A DNA stretch of 64,000 nt from the NCBI GenBank assembly GCA_023450745.1, contig JAEXGR010000026.1, positions 15,511-79,510 of the forward strand. Direction: 5' to 3'. The stretch comes from Synergistota bacterium. GTDB lineage: Bacteria; Synergistota; Synergistia; Synergistales; Synergistaceae. A model generated the notes under the pieces. The model searched no databases, was not told the DNA's origin, and was given only the letters and a program-made list of their open reading frames with translations. Positions 52,273 to 61,422 of this stretch are shown piece after piece (the stretch's first letter is position 1; each line of letters starts with the position of its first letter). Made by a program: the position numbers and the translations under genes.

Positions 52273-53250
52273 ATGGAAAACGCGCTGCTTCTGTTTGAAG
52301 ATAAATATCCCTGCTGGGACGAGGAGACCTTTACGCTGGTCGGAGAGGACCCGGCGGCCCTCAGCAGACTGGCGGACGGCGGCCTGCTTGAGACGGCGGG
52401 CGGCGGATATATCTTGACGCCCAAAGGCGACGCGGAACGGCTGGAATACGCGCAAGAGCAGTACCTTCCCGCCTATCCGATCAAGCCCTTCGATCCCGCC
52501 GGGGCGCTTTGGAACAACAGGCTTTACCTTCTCATGGAGCGCGCCTTTATCGGACAGTTTGGGGTAAAAGAATACTCGGTAAACGAGAGCCTGCCGGTCT
52601 TTCCCAAACTTTCCCGTAACGAGCTGTGGAAAGAGGAGAAGGGGCGCGTGCGGTATCTGTGGCCCGAGCACCCGCTGGTGAAAAATTTTCTGGAACGTTT
52701 CCCCCAATGGGGCGTCGCCGCGAGGCAGAGCGCCGTTCCCGGAGACGCCGCCATGTGGAAGTGGGCGGGGGAAAGCGGCGCGGAATTTTGTATCCAGCGC
52801 TTTAACCTGATCCTCAGAAGCCGTTATGATTTTGAGCTGTACCGCAAAACGCCTCACCTGCCGGAGGATATCTTCTACATGAAGGACGCCGACCGCCTCT
52901 TCTTCCTGCGGACCTCGGACAAAAGTCCCGAGGAGATATACGACGCCATCGGTTATCTGCACCTTTTCATGCTGGGGCAGCGCCGCGTCTATATCCCCGG
53001 ATACGCCGATATCGACTCGCATGAACAGGAAAACTGGACGATGCTCGTGCTGGCGGCCGATACGGAGGAGGAGCTGGCCGCGGTCTATCAGCGCTATGTT
53101 CTTGACGGTAAAAACCTGATCGAACCGGCAAACCCGCTCTTTATCATCGGCACCAGCGTCGAACGCCTGCGCCGGCAGAGCGAGCCGGAGGCTACCGTGT
53201 ATGACTGGTTCTGCGATAAGAGCCTGCACATTGTCAGGCCGGACGCTTGA
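52273..53250 (+). CDS. Unknown protein linked to the betaine reductase/BCCT genes
   Basis: A 325-residue soluble protein that I do not recognise. The first 65 residues (FEDKYPCWDEETF, LSRLADGGLLETAGGGYILTPKGDAERLEYAQE) read like a winged-helix segment. The rest is mixed alpha/beta with many aromatic and charged residues (NNRLYLLMERAFIGQFG, LRSRYDFELYRKTPHLPEDIFYMKDADRLFFL). There is no signal peptide, membrane segment or metal motif. It starts six bases after the BCCT stop and ends before a strong terminator, so it belongs to the same transcript. A local regulator or a TMA/betaine-related helper protein is possible, but nothing proves it. Confidence 0.7.
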   Translation: MENALLLFEDKYPCWDEETFTLVGEDPAALSRLADGGLLETAGGGYILTPKGDAERLEYAQEQYLPAYPIKPFDPAGALWNNRLYLLMERAFIGQFGVKEYSVNESLPVFPKLSRNELWKEEKGRVRYLWPEHPLVKNFLERFPQWGVAARQSAVPGDAAMWKWAGESGAEFCIQRFNLILRSRYDFELYRKTPHLPEDIFYMKDADRLFFLRTSDKSPEEIYDAIGYLHLFMLGQRRVYIPGYADIDSHEQENWTMLVLAADTEEELAAVYQRYVLDGKNLIEPANPLFIIGTSVERLRRQSEPEATVYDWFCDKSLHIVRPDA

Positions 53251-53359
53251 GGTCCGAAAAAGACAGAGGCGCTGAGCAAGCAAAGCGGCGGCCGTCAAAG
53301 GCATGCGCGGCGAGTATTCCCCAAAGCCCCCGGATTAACTGATCCAGCCCTTCGTTCCA

Positions 53360-53400
53360 GCCGCCGCTGTCGTCGGATAGCGGCGGCCTTTGCTTTTTTT
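53360..53400 (+). terminator. Terminator of the betaine reductase cluster
   Basis: GCCGCCGCT (53360-53368) pairs with AGCGGCGGC (53379-53387), followed by CTTTGC and seven T (53394-53400). It lies about 110 bases after the unknown gene. Confidence 0.88.
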
Positions 53401-53473
53401 CTCCCGGGCAAGATAAATGCCGGTCTTTTATTTGAGGTATAATAAAAAAATAATATTGACGGACGGTAGAGAT

Positions 53474-54589
53474 ATGGTAAAAAATAATTTTTTTGAGGAA
53501 ATTTTCTTTGAGCAGACATTCAACCCGATCGCGCTCTACAAAATAGAACCGGATATCGGAGAACGCGGGGCAGATGCGGTTCGCTATATAGATGTCAACA
53601 GCGCCTATGAAGAAGTAAACCGAGTCCGCCGCGAAGACGTTGTGGGAAAGACCTTCCGCGAGGTATGGCCGTCCGTTGAGTCGTGCTGGTCGGAGATCAT
53701 CGAACGCTGCGCGACGGAGAAGCGCGCCGTTCGCTGCGAGAGCGAAAGCGCCTACATCGGCAAATATCTGGAAGCGATCGCCTTTCCGTTGGCGAGCGAC
53801 AAGGTGACCACGATCTTTCTTGACCGGACGGAGCTGAAAAAATCAGAGGAACAACTTAAAGAAAAACAAAAGAAGCTCCTCGAATACCGCTCACGGCTGC
53901 GCGAGCTCGCCACCAAACTGACGATCAGCGAAGAGGCGACGCGCCGCGAAATAGCGACCGACCTGCATGACAGCATCGGCCATTCCCTGCTCTCGCTGCT
54001 GCTTGACCTGCGCAAACTGAAAGAAAACTATGAGCGTCCTAAAGAGGCGGAAGAGATCCTGGAAAATTCTATCGGCTCCGTAGAGCGCATGATCGTGGAG
54101 AGCCGGCAGCTCATCTTTGAGCTGAGCCCGCCGATACTTCTCGAGGTGGGGATTACGCCGGCCCTTGAGGCGCTCGCGGACAATTTGTTGACGCCGAGGG
54201 GGATAAAATGGAACGTATCCACCAGAGGAGACTTGAAGGAGTATTCCGCCGACGACGCCGTGTGCATAATCCTCTACCGCATGTCCCGCGAGCTGCTGGT
54301 AAACGTCATCAAGCACGCGAGGGCCTCGTCCGTGCACATCAGCGTCAACAGAGGCCCAAGCAAGATACAGGTGGTGATCGAGGACGACGGGGTCGGCATG
54401 AGAAAAAACTTCAAGCCGGGGCATGCCAATAAATCCGGCCTCGGGCTGTTCAGTATACATGAGCGCCTCCTGCATATCGGCGGGGACCTGCAGATAGTCT
54501 CCAATAAATCCGGCACGACCATATCGCTGCTCGCGCCGCTTAAGCTGAAGAGCGGCGGCGCGGGAGAGAAAGGAGAGTTGTCCCTGTGA
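53474..54589 (+). CDS. PAS-containing NarL-type sensor histidine kinase
   Basis: Cytoplasmic sensor: no membrane segment. An N-terminal PAS domain (about residues 5-120; ALYKIEPDIGE, YIDVNSAYEEVNR, VVGKTFREVWP) is followed by a coiled coil (KKSEEQLKEKQKKLLEYRSRLREL). A HisKA_3 domain comes next with the phospho-His in RREIATDLHDSIGHSLLSLLLDLRKL (about residue 165), then an ATPase domain (RELLVNVIKHA; EDDGVGM; SGLGLFSIHERLLHIGG). The frame is open to an ATG at 53417, but a TATAAT (53438-53443) lies inside that extension, so the ATG at 53474 is preferred. It overlaps the response-regulator gene by four bases (GTGA). The signal is unknown. Confidence 0.9.
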   Translation: MVKNNFFEEIFFEQTFNPIALYKIEPDIGERGADAVRYIDVNSAYEEVNRVRREDVVGKTFREVWPSVESCWSEIIERCATEKRAVRCESESAYIGKYLEAIAFPLASDKVTTIFLDRTELKKSEEQLKEKQKKLLEYRSRLRELATKLTISEEATRREIATDLHDSIGHSLLSLLLDLRKLKENYERPKEAEEILENSIGSVERMIVESRQLIFELSPPILLEVGITPALEALADNLLTPRGIKWNVSTRGDLKEYSADDAVCIILYRMSRELLVNVIKHARASSVHISVNRGPSKIQVVIEDDGVGMRKNFKPGHANKSGLGLFSIHERLLHIGGDLQIVSNKSGTTISLLAPLKLKSGGAGEKGELSL

Positions 54590-55236
54590 TAAGAATATTT
54601 CTTGCCGACGATCACGAACTCTTTCGCGAAGGCTTGAAAAGCCTCCTGAGCCGCGAGAGCGACATTGAAGTCTCCGGCTCGGCCGCCGACGGCGCGGAGG
54701 CCGTCGAGGCGGTGCTTCGCCTTAAGCCCGACGTCGTCCTGATGGATGTGACGATGCCCAATATGAACGGGATCGCCGCGACGGGAAAAATCTGCGAGTC
54801 GCTGCCGGGGATTGCCGTAATCGTCATCTCCATGCACAGCGACCGAAGGTTCATCGCCGAAAGCCTGAAGGCCGGGGCGAGGGGCTATGTCCTGAAAGAA
54901 AGTTCGCCGGAATTTGTGCTGGACGCCATCCGCACGGTGAACCGCGGCGATATCTACCTCGCTCCAAAGGCCTGTACGGTGCTTGTCGGGGACTACCTGC
55001 GGCTGCTGGCCAACGACGACACTCACAGCGCCAATCCGCTTTCAGAACGCGAAATGGAGGTCCTGCAGCTCCTCGTCAAAGGGCGCAACGGCAAGCAGAT
55101 TGCCGACACCCTCTCCATCAGCAAGAACACCGTCGACACCCATCGCCGCCGTATCATGGATAAACTCGGCTGCGAGAGCATGGCCGAGCTCACGAAGTAT
55201 GCGATCCGCGAGGGGTTCCTCACTCTGGCAGATTGA
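54586..55236 (+). CDS. NarL/FixJ-type response regulator
   Basis: A 216-residue regulator. Receiver domain 1-120 with acidic pocket ADDHELFREGL, phosphoacceptor Asp in DVVLMDVTMPNMNG (about residue 53), and KES as the conserved Lys region. The LuxR-type helix-turn-helix is at about 145-205: LSEREMEVLQLLVKGRNGKQIADTLSISKNTVDTHRRRIMDKLG. It starts with GTG overlapping the kinase stop. The target genes are not known; the direct repeats with palindromic core just downstream (55235-55354) are candidate binding sites. Confidence 0.94.
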   Translation: MIRIFLADDHELFREGLKSLLSRESDIEVSGSAADGAEAVEAVLRLKPDVVLMDVTMPNMNGIAATGKICESLPGIAVIVISMHSDRRFIAESLKAGARGYVLKESSPEFVLDAIRTVNRGDIYLAPKACTVLVGDYLRLLANDDTHSANPLSEREMEVLQLLVKGRNGKQIADTLSISKNTVDTHRRRIMDKLGCESMAELTKYAIREGFLTLAD

Positions 55237-55354
55237 AGTCTGAAAGGTTTGCCTGCGCAAACGGAGGACGGCGTCGGCCGGTGAACGCATCCGGCACTAG
55301 CCGCCCTCTATAGAGGTCTGTGAGGTTTGCTTACGCAAACAGAGGACGGCGTCG
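55235..55354. repeat. Two 42-nt direct repeats with a palindromic core
   Basis: 55235-55276 and 55313-55354 agree at most positions. Each contains GTTTGC-N4-GCAAAC followed by GAGGACGGCGTCG. The second copy lies about 40 bases before the start of rmuC and is followed by TATAAT (55363-55368). They may be operator sites for a regulator, or a small intergenic repeat. The first copy begins inside the response-regulator stop codon. Confidence 0.6.
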
Positions 55355-55394
55355 AAATAGTTTATAATAGCGGCAGAAAAACGGAAGGTGCGTG

Positions 55395-56825
55395 TTGACG
55401 ATGCCGGTATTGATCGGAATAGGGGCCCTGGCAGTTTTAGCGGGCATATATATCGTGATGTCGCTGTCCAGATTCCGCGAAAGCGCGGGCGCGATGGAGC
55501 AGGCGACGAGGGAGCTGCTCACGCGGCTGCAAAAGATGGAGGCGCGGCTCGACGATACGGAGGAGCGGCTGAATGCCGGCATCAGCGCGATGCGCAAAGA
55601 ACAGCGCGAAGCGGCGGCCGAAGCGCGGGCCGAACAGGCGCGCGGAATTGATTCCTTTGGCGACGCGCAGGCCAAACGCATTAAAGAGATCGGCGACCTC
55701 CAGCGAGAGAGTTTTCAAAGTTTCTCCGCGCAGCTTGCGAGCCTGGGGGAGACCCAGGCGACGCGCATCAAAGAGATCGGCGGGCGGCAGGCCGAAAGTC
55801 TCGCGGTCTTCTCGAACCAGCTGACGAACATCAGCCGCCTTAACGAGGAAAAGCTCGAAGCGGTGCGCGCCGTGGTGGAAGAACGGCTGCGCGAGCTGCA
55901 CAAAAGCAACGAAGAAAAACTGGAAAAAATGCGCGCCACCGTCGACGAGCAGCTCCATTCGACGCTTGAAAAGCGGCTTGGCGAGGCCTTCACCAACGTC
56001 TCCGAGCGCCTGGAACAGGTACACAAAGGCCTCGGGGAGATGCGCGCCCTTACCTCAGACGTTGGCGACCTAAAAAAGGTGCTGACAAACGTCAAGGTGC
56101 GCGGCACCTGGGGAGAGATGCAGCTGCGGACGCTGCTCGAACAGCTTCTCACGAGGGAACAATACGCTGAAAACGTCGCTACTCGCCCCAATCAGAGCGA
56201 GCGCGTGGAATTTGCCGTAATCCTGCCTGGCGCCGACGACGAGAACGGCAAGGTCTGGCTGCCGATAGATTCAAAGTTTCCTCTGGAGGACTATCAGCGC
56301 CTCATCTCCGCCTCGGAGAACGGCGACGTCCCGCAGATAGCGGAACAGCAGAAGGCGCTGCGCCTTCGCGTACTCGAAGAGGCGAAGGCGATACGCGACA
56401 AGTACGTCGAGCCGCCCTTCACCACAGATTTCGGCATCCTCTATCTGCCGGTCGAAGGGCTCTACGCCGAGGTGCTGCGCATCGACGGCCTCTGCGAACA
56501 GCTCGCGCGCGATTTTCGCGTCGTTCCCGCGGGGCCGACCACCATCTGCGCGCTGCTCAACAGCCTGCAAATGGGCTTCCGCACCCTCGCGATCGAAAAA
56601 CGTTCAAGCGAGGTCTGGGTGCTCCTCGGCAAGGTGAAGACCGAATTTGAAAAGTTCGGCGGCGTCCTTGAGCGGACCAGAAAAAAGATCGACGACGCCG
56701 GAAAAGAACTTGACAGGGCCGGCACCCGTACCAGAATGATAAATCGCGCGTTGAAAAACGTCCAGCAGCTCCCGGTCTTGCGCGAAGATGATGTTGTCCA
56801 AACGGAGGACGGGGAAGAAGAATGA
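55395..56825 (+). CDS. rmuC: RmuC-family DNA recombination protein
   Basis: A 476-residue protein with one N-terminal membrane helix (VLIGIGALAVLAGIYIVMSL), a long coiled coil (residues 25-220) and the RmuC nuclease-like domain (VKVRGTWGEMQLRTLLEQLLTREQY, LPIDSKFPLEDYQRL, TTDFGILYLPVEGLYAEVLR, GPTTICALLNSLQMGFRTLAIEK). RmuC limits inversions at short inverted repeats and contributes to defence against foreign DNA in some species. Three close starts are possible (GTG 55392, TTG 55395, ATG 55401); TTG is six bases from GGAAGG. The gene is single and ends before a strong terminator. Confidence 0.9.
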   Translation: MTMPVLIGIGALAVLAGIYIVMSLSRFRESAGAMEQATRELLTRLQKMEARLDDTEERLNAGISAMRKEQREAAAEARAEQARGIDSFGDAQAKRIKEIGDLQRESFQSFSAQLASLGETQATRIKEIGGRQAESLAVFSNQLTNISRLNEEKLEAVRAVVEERLRELHKSNEEKLEKMRATVDEQLHSTLEKRLGEAFTNVSERLEQVHKGLGEMRALTSDVGDLKKVLTNVKVRGTWGEMQLRTLLEQLLTREQYAENVATRPNQSERVEFAVILPGADDENGKVWLPIDSKFPLEDYQRLISASENGDVPQIAEQQKALRLRVLEEAKAIRDKYVEPPFTTDFGILYLPVEGLYAEVLRIDGLCEQLARDFRVVPAGPTTICALLNSLQMGFRTLAIEKRSSEVWVLLGKVKTEFEKFGGVLERTRKKIDDAGKELDRAGTRTRMINRALKNVQQLPVLREDDVVQTEDGEEE

Positions 56826-56867
56826 AGCTTCCTGCGATTCGTAGATAGCCTTTGCTTTTTTGAAAAC

Positions 56868-56911
56868 CAGCCGTCCGCCATGACGTTGAAGGCGGACGGC
56901 TGTCTTTTTTT
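56868..56911 (+). terminator. Terminator after rmuC
   Basis: CAGCCGTCCGCC (56868-56879) pairs perfectly with GGCGGACGGCTG (56891-56902), followed by seven T (56905-56911). Confidence 0.93.
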
Positions 56912-56967
56912 GATATTTCGCGGCCCGTCTGACGGCGGCGCCGGGGTGGCCGAGAAAATCCGGCGTC

Positions 56968-58512
56968 TTACGGTCTTGTGTACCTGCCGATGAAGAGGAT
57001 CGCGCCCGTCGTGTTGTCCCTGATGAGGTAAATGAAGGGCCGCTCGGCGCGGAAGACCACCGCGTCGTTGTCGGGGGCGGGCAGCGAGGCGCGCATCATG
57101 ATGACCGCCGTCGCGGCCGCGGCCTCCGTGCCCTCTTCCGCTACCTCGACGAAGGTCTTATGGATGATGTTGCTTATATAGATGTCGTCAAGTCCGGTCA
57201 TCCCGGAGAAGTCGGCGGAGTTCGGGTTGAAAGCCGAGGGCATGCCCATCTTCGCCAGGGTCTGCGCCAGGTCGTAATCGTTCTCTTGCTTGAACTTCGG
57301 CAGGTATATCTTGACCTTCTGCGGGGTCATCGCGGCGGTCCATTTTATCAGCTGTTCGGCGCTCAGCGATTTTTCCAGCGTTTCGATATCGGATTTTTTG
57401 TCGGGAAGCAGCACCAGCATTGAAAAATGCCCGCCTTTGTACGGCAGCTCCACGATCTCCGCATCGCTGAGTTTGGCGTAGTCGATCTTTTCTCCCGTGC
57501 GGCTCATCGTGAGGACCTTGACGGACCTCTCGGGGCTGGTCCAGAAGGGGCGCGGCACGGTGTTGACCGCCTGGAACTCCTCACGCCACGATGATTTGAA
57601 ATATACGGCGTTCGTCAGCACCATCAGCGTCTCTTTGCTCAGCACGCCGGGGCCGATGATGTCCTTTATCCGCTGCTGGGTCTGTTTCTCCACCCATTTA
57701 TTTATCGTTTTGCGCGCCGTCTCGGGGCTGCTTTTGTAGTTGAGGGGAATGAGCCCCGCGTTGTAATAATCGCGGACCGTCTGCGCGTACTCGGGCAGGA
57801 TCTTCTCCTGCTTCGCCGGCCAGACGGCGTTTGCCGTGTTTACCTGGGCGACGTCCTGCGGGACCGAGTTTATCTCGTTGATGAGGGCGCCCATATTCTT
57901 GTGGATGTCCGGCGAGAGCGAGAGCACCCTCTCCATCTGCTGTTCCGTGACGCCGCGCGCGCCGGCGTAGGTCATCGCGAGCGCCGAGGTGACGCTGTAG
58001 GGCGAGATGAAGAGATTGCGGCGGCCATGCTCCGCCGCCACCTGCCTGTAGAGGTCGAAGGTGAATTTATTGACGGAGAGGGCCGCCTTTGCCGACAGCG
58101 TCTGCGGGTTTGGCGTAAAGCCCTCGTTTGTCTCTACCGCCGTGAGCCCCGCCCGTATCGCCGCCATCTCGATATCGTTGCGGATGATGTTATAGTCGTA
58201 GCCCGCCTCTTTGAAGTATGGACGGTACGCGTTCGCGAGCTGGCGCAGGCTGGAAAGCTCCGCGTCTCCGAGCTTCGTGATGTCGTTCTCCGCGTGTTTG
58301 AGGGCGATGACTACCAGCGCCACCACCTGCTCGGGGGTGAAAGCGCTCTTGCCGGGCACTACCTGTTCGCCGATCAGCCCTTTAGCCGAAAGGTTGCTCA
58401 GCGAATGATACGTCCAGTGAAAGGGCGGGATCAGGTTCGATATATCGGCCATAGCGGTACCGGGCGCGAGAAGGGCCGCGATGAGTACCAGCGTGATGAT
58501 TGTCCGCTTCAT
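56968..58512 (-). CDS. Secreted serpin with N-terminal SLH-like segment
   Basis: After a signal peptide (KRTIITLVLIAALLAPGTAMA) comes a segment like an S-layer homology repeat (IPPFHWTYHSLSNLSAKGLIGE, then FTPEQVVALVVIAL). The serpin domain fills the rest, from about residue 145 (SVNKFTFDLYRQVA, NLFISPYSVTSALAMTYAGARG). The hinge of the reactive loop is EEGTEAAAATAV, with small residues at P12-P9, so the protein should be inhibitory. Counting from the hinge Gly as P15 puts P1-P1' at Ala-Ser in MMRASLPAP, with Arg at P2, so elastase-like or trypsin-like targets are both possible. The end ERPFIYLIRDNTTGAILFIGRY is normal. ATG at 58512 is chosen for the signal peptide and GGAGG. It is transcribed alone. 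Confidence 0.9.
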   Translation of the reverse strand: MKRTIITLVLIAALLAPGTAMADISNLIPPFHWTYHSLSNLSAKGLIGEQVVPGKSAFTPEQVVALVVIALKHAENDITKLGDAELSSLRQLANAYRPYFKEAGYDYNIIRNDIEMAAIRAGLTAVETNEGFTPNPQTLSAKAALSVNKFTFDLYRQVAAEHGRRNLFISPYSVTSALAMTYAGARGVTEQQMERVLSLSPDIHKNMGALINEINSVPQDVAQVNTANAVWPAKQEKILPEYAQTVRDYYNAGLIPLNYKSSPETARKTINKWVEKQTQQRIKDIIGPGVLSKETLMVLTNAVYFKSSWREEFQAVNTVPRPFWTSPERSVKVLTMSRTGEKIDYAKLSDAEIVELPYKGGHFSMLVLLPDKKSDIETLEKSLSAEQLIKWTAAMTPQKVKIYLPKFKQENDYDLAQTLAKMGMPSAFNPNSADFSGMTGLDDIYISNIIHKTFVEVAEEGTEAAAATAVIMMRASLPAPDNDAVVFRAERPFIYLIRDNTTGAILFIGRYTRP

Positions 58513-58681
58513 GAAATTACCTCCTGTAATTGGCTGCATTTCTGCTCCAATCACAGATTATAGCTTAAAACGGCATCATGCGCCCCATGCTTTTACGCGA
58601 TTGGAGGATAAATTTGGGCCGCGTAGTGATAAAATTATTTAGTCTTGACAAAAATTACGAAGCTCAGGAGCGTGAGACCAG

Positions 58682-59503
58682 ATGAATGAACTCAGAGTTG
58701 ACCGTGAGAAGTGTACCAGGTGCGGAACGTGTCTGCGTATCTGCCCCGCGGGAATAATAAAATTTGGCGACGACGGCTATCCCGAAATGTCGGATAAGCA
58801 CAGCAGCCGCTGTATCCAGTGCGCCCAGTGTGTGCTCTTCTGTCCGGCGTACGCGGATATCCTCTCATTCATGGATCCCAAAAAGATAGTAAATACGGCT
58901 GAGATTGCGATGCCCGGCGCGGAGGAGGCGGAAAACCTGCTTAAAACACGCCGCAGCATCCGTAAATTTAAGGCGGAACGCCTCTCCCGCGAGACTTTTG
59001 AACGAATCTTCGAGACGGTGCGGCAGGCGCCGACGGCGGTCAATTATCAGCCGGTGCGCTGGGTCGTCTCTGAGGAGCCGGCAAAGACCAAAGAGATCAC
59101 CAATCTCATCCTTTGCTGGTTCCGCGAAGAGATATTCAAAAATCCGACCGACCCTTCGGCGCTGCTTGGCGCGGCGATGATCGCGAAGGCCAAGGCGGGA
59201 GAGGACGCGCTGCTGCGCGGCGCGCCGCACGCCGTGGTGGCGGTCGTTCCGAAAGAGCACCGCTGGCCTGAAGACGGGGCGATCGCCCTTACATATCTTG
59301 AGCTTGCGGCCCACGGCCTGGGGATCGGCTGCTGCTGGGGCGGCTACCTGACGATGGCGATCCGCAATTTCGCGCCGCTGCGTGAGTACCTCGGAATCAG
59401 CGAGGACGAGCACGTGTGCGGGGCCCAGATGATCGGCTGGCCTCAGCTGCGGCCCCTGCGCCAGTATCCTCCGCGCCGGGAAGCGAAGATACATTGGCTG
59501 TAG
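58682..59503 (+). CDS. Ferredoxin-nitroreductase fusion protein
   Basis: Two 4Fe-4S motifs open the protein: CTRCGTCLRICP (residues 11-22) and CIQCAQCVLFCP (44-55). A nitroreductase domain follows from about residue 85 (LLKTRRSIRKFKAERLSRETF; APTAVNYQPVRWVV), with the late GIGCCWGGYL stretch that is typical of anaerobe nitroreductases. It binds FMN and probably takes electrons from the fused ferredoxin instead of NAD(P)H; the natural substrate is unknown. It is first in a co-directional cluster and ends inside the start of the GTPase gene (10-bp overlap). The spacer 58513-58681 before it carries no gene. Confidence 0.9.
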   Translation: MNELRVDREKCTRCGTCLRICPAGIIKFGDDGYPEMSDKHSSRCIQCAQCVLFCPAYADILSFMDPKKIVNTAEIAMPGAEEAENLLKTRRSIRKFKAERLSRETFERIFETVRQAPTAVNYQPVRWVVSEEPAKTKEITNLILCWFREEIFKNPTDPSALLGAAMIAKAKAGEDALLRGAPHAVVAVVPKEHRWPEDGAIALTYLELAAHGLGIGCCWGGYLTMAIRNFAPLREYLGISEDEHVCGAQMIGWPQLRPLRQYPPRREAKIHWL

Positions 59504-61407
59504 GCGTAACGCGCCCGCTCACGATCGGCATTCTGGCCCACGTTGACGGGGGAAAGACGACGCTCACGGAGCAGATGCTCTTCAAGGCGGGGGCGGTGCG
59601 TTCGCTCGGGCGTGTGGACGAGGGGAGCGCGCACACCGATTTCATGGATTTTGAACGGCGGCGCGGCATCTCCGTCCGCGCCGCCTCCGCTCTGCTTATG
59701 TGGCAGGGGCGGAAGATATATATCATCGACACCCCCGGACACAGCGATTTTTCCGCCGAGGTGCAGCGCGCCGTCCGCGCGATGGACCTTGCCGTGATCG
59801 TGGTCTCCGCCGTCGAGGGCGTCCAGTCGCAGACGGAGCTTATCTGGCGTTCCATTGACAAGATGGGAATCCCGGCGCTCTTTTTCATCAACAAGACGGA
59901 CCGTCTGGGGGCCGACGCCGACTCAGCGACGGCGGAGATCAAGGAGCTGACGGGGCGCGCGCCGCGCGTGCTGGACCTCGGAGACAGAGAGCTGATGGCC
60001 GAGACGCTCGCCGAATACGACGACGTGGCGCTTGAGAAATATTTCGACGCGGGCGCGGACGCTTTTTGCGACGAAGAGCTTGACGCGCTGCTGCGGGATT
60101 CCTTCTACTCGCGGAAGCTCACTCCCGTTCTTCGCGGGGCCGCGCTTAAGGGCGAAGGCGTGGAGCCGCTGCTTGACCTTCTGGCGCGGCTGGCGAAAGA
60201 GCCGGCGGACGAAGGGCCGCTCTCCGGCGTCGTCTTCAAGGTAGAGCACACCCCCGCCCTGGGGCGCGTGGCGCATGTGCGCCTCTTCTCCGGCACGCTG
60301 AAAAACCGTGACAGCGTGCGCAACGTCAGCGCGGATCGCGATGAGAAGGTGACGCAGATACGCGAGGTGCTCGGCGTGAAGGAGAAAGACACGGGCATCC
60401 TCCGCGCGGGCGAGGTTGGGGCCGTCTATGGCCTGGCGGGGACCGCAAGCGGCGACATCATCGGCGACCCCTCCTATGTTCCTCCCCTTGCGGAGATCGC
60501 AGCGCCGGTACTGCGCGTGCGGATCACGCCCGCCGAGCCTCAGCAGTATCCGGCGCTGCTGGCCGCCCTCGCGGAACTCGCCGCCGAGGACCCTTTGTTG
60601 GACGTGATCTGGGAAAAGGAGTCCCGCGAGCTGCTCGTGCGCGTCACTGGGCTGATTCAGATAGAAATATTGCAGACGCTGCTCACCGAGAGGTTCGGCC
60701 TTGAGGCCGCGATCGGCGAGCCGATGGTCATATATAAAGAGCGCCCGCGGAAACGCGCGCGCGGCTATGTCGAATACACCATGCCCAAGCCCTGCTGGGC
60801 GGTGATGGACTTCGAGATTGAGCCGTTGCCTCTGGGCGCGGGCGTCGTCTTCGAAAGCATTGTGCCCAACGACAAGATATATACGCGCTATCAGGCGCAG
60901 GTGCGCCAGACCATTCCCGAGGCGCTCCGGCAGGGCCCCAAGGGCTGGGAGGTTACGGATATCAGGATCAGGCTCGTCGGCGGGGAGCACCACACGGTGC
61001 ATACGCATCCTCTTGACTTCATGCTCGCAACGCCGATGGGGATCATGGACGGGCTTGTCGCAAGCGATACGGAGCTTTTGGAGCCGATGCAGAAATTTCG
61101 CCTCACCTTCCCGGAAGAGGCGAGCGGCCGGCTGATCGGCGAGGTTATCGCGATGCGCGGCGTTTTTGACAGCCCCGTGGTCCGCAAGGGCAATTTTATG
61201 ATGGAAGGGCTGCTGCCGCTGGCGTCGAGCATGGACTTTCCGCTGCGCATCGCTTCGCTCACGGGCGGGCGCGGAACGCTCTCCACGGCCAATGCCGGTT
61301 ACGCCCCCTGCCCGCCGGGCGAGGGCTTCGAAGTGCCCTACCGCGGAGTATCGCCGCTGGACCGGGCGAAGTATATTCTGTACAAACGCGGGGCCTTAGG
61401 CGCTTAG
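59494..61407 (+). CDS. TetM/TetO-like ribosome-associated translational GTPase
   Basis: An EF-G-like protein of about 637 residues, the size of ribosomal protection proteins. G motifs: AHVDGGKTTLTE (G1, with Gly in place of the common Ala), RGISVR (G2), DTPGHSDF (G3), NKTD (G4). Domains II to V follow (FKVEHTPALGRVAHVRLFSGTL; LPLGAGVVFESIV; EEASGRLIGEVIAMRG). The end DRAKYILYKRGAL matches the TetM tail (DKVRYMFNKI). It is clearly a TetM/EF-G relative, but a tetracycline-resistance role cannot be claimed from motifs; many chromosomal members act as general ribosome-rescue factors. TTG at 59494 is chosen because the frame upstream lies inside the nitroreductase gene. The YbgC-type gene follows 15 bp later. 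Confidence 0.82.
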   Translation: MAVGVTRPLTIGILAHVDGGKTTLTEQMLFKAGAVRSLGRVDEGSAHTDFMDFERRRGISVRAASALLMWQGRKIYIIDTPGHSDFSAEVQRAVRAMDLAVIVVSAVEGVQSQTELIWRSIDKMGIPALFFINKTDRLGADADSATAEIKELTGRAPRVLDLGDRELMAETLAEYDDVALEKYFDAGADAFCDEELDALLRDSFYSRKLTPVLRGAALKGEGVEPLLDLLARLAKEPADEGPLSGVVFKVEHTPALGRVAHVRLFSGTLKNRDSVRNVSADRDEKVTQIREVLGVKEKDTGILRAGEVGAVYGLAGTASGDIIGDPSYVPPLAEIAAPVLRVRITPAEPQQYPALLAALAELAAEDPLLDVIWEKESRELLVRVTGLIQIEILQTLLTERFGLEAAIGEPMVIYKERPRKRARGYVEYTMPKPCWAVMDFEIEPLPLGAGVVFESIVPNDKIYTRYQAQVRQTIPEALRQGPKGWEVTDIRIRLVGGEHHTVHTHPLDFMLATPMGIMDGLVASDTELLEPMQKFRLTFPEEASGRLIGEVIAMRGVFDSPVVRKGNFMMEGLLPLASSMDFPLRIASLTGGRGTLSTANAGYAPCPPGEGFEVPYRGVSPLDRAKYILYKRGALGA

Positions 61408-61422
61408 AGAGGAGAATGACCG

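Noticed and set aside
51070..53304. 744-residue open frame opposite the BCCT gene and its neighbour
   Set aside because: It crosses two well-supported plus-strand genes and a gap, and has no domain or start signal.
59494..61407. Tetracycline-resistance gene
   Set aside because: Family resemblance to TetM/TetO is clear but resistance cannot be read from motifs, and chromosomal members with other roles exist.
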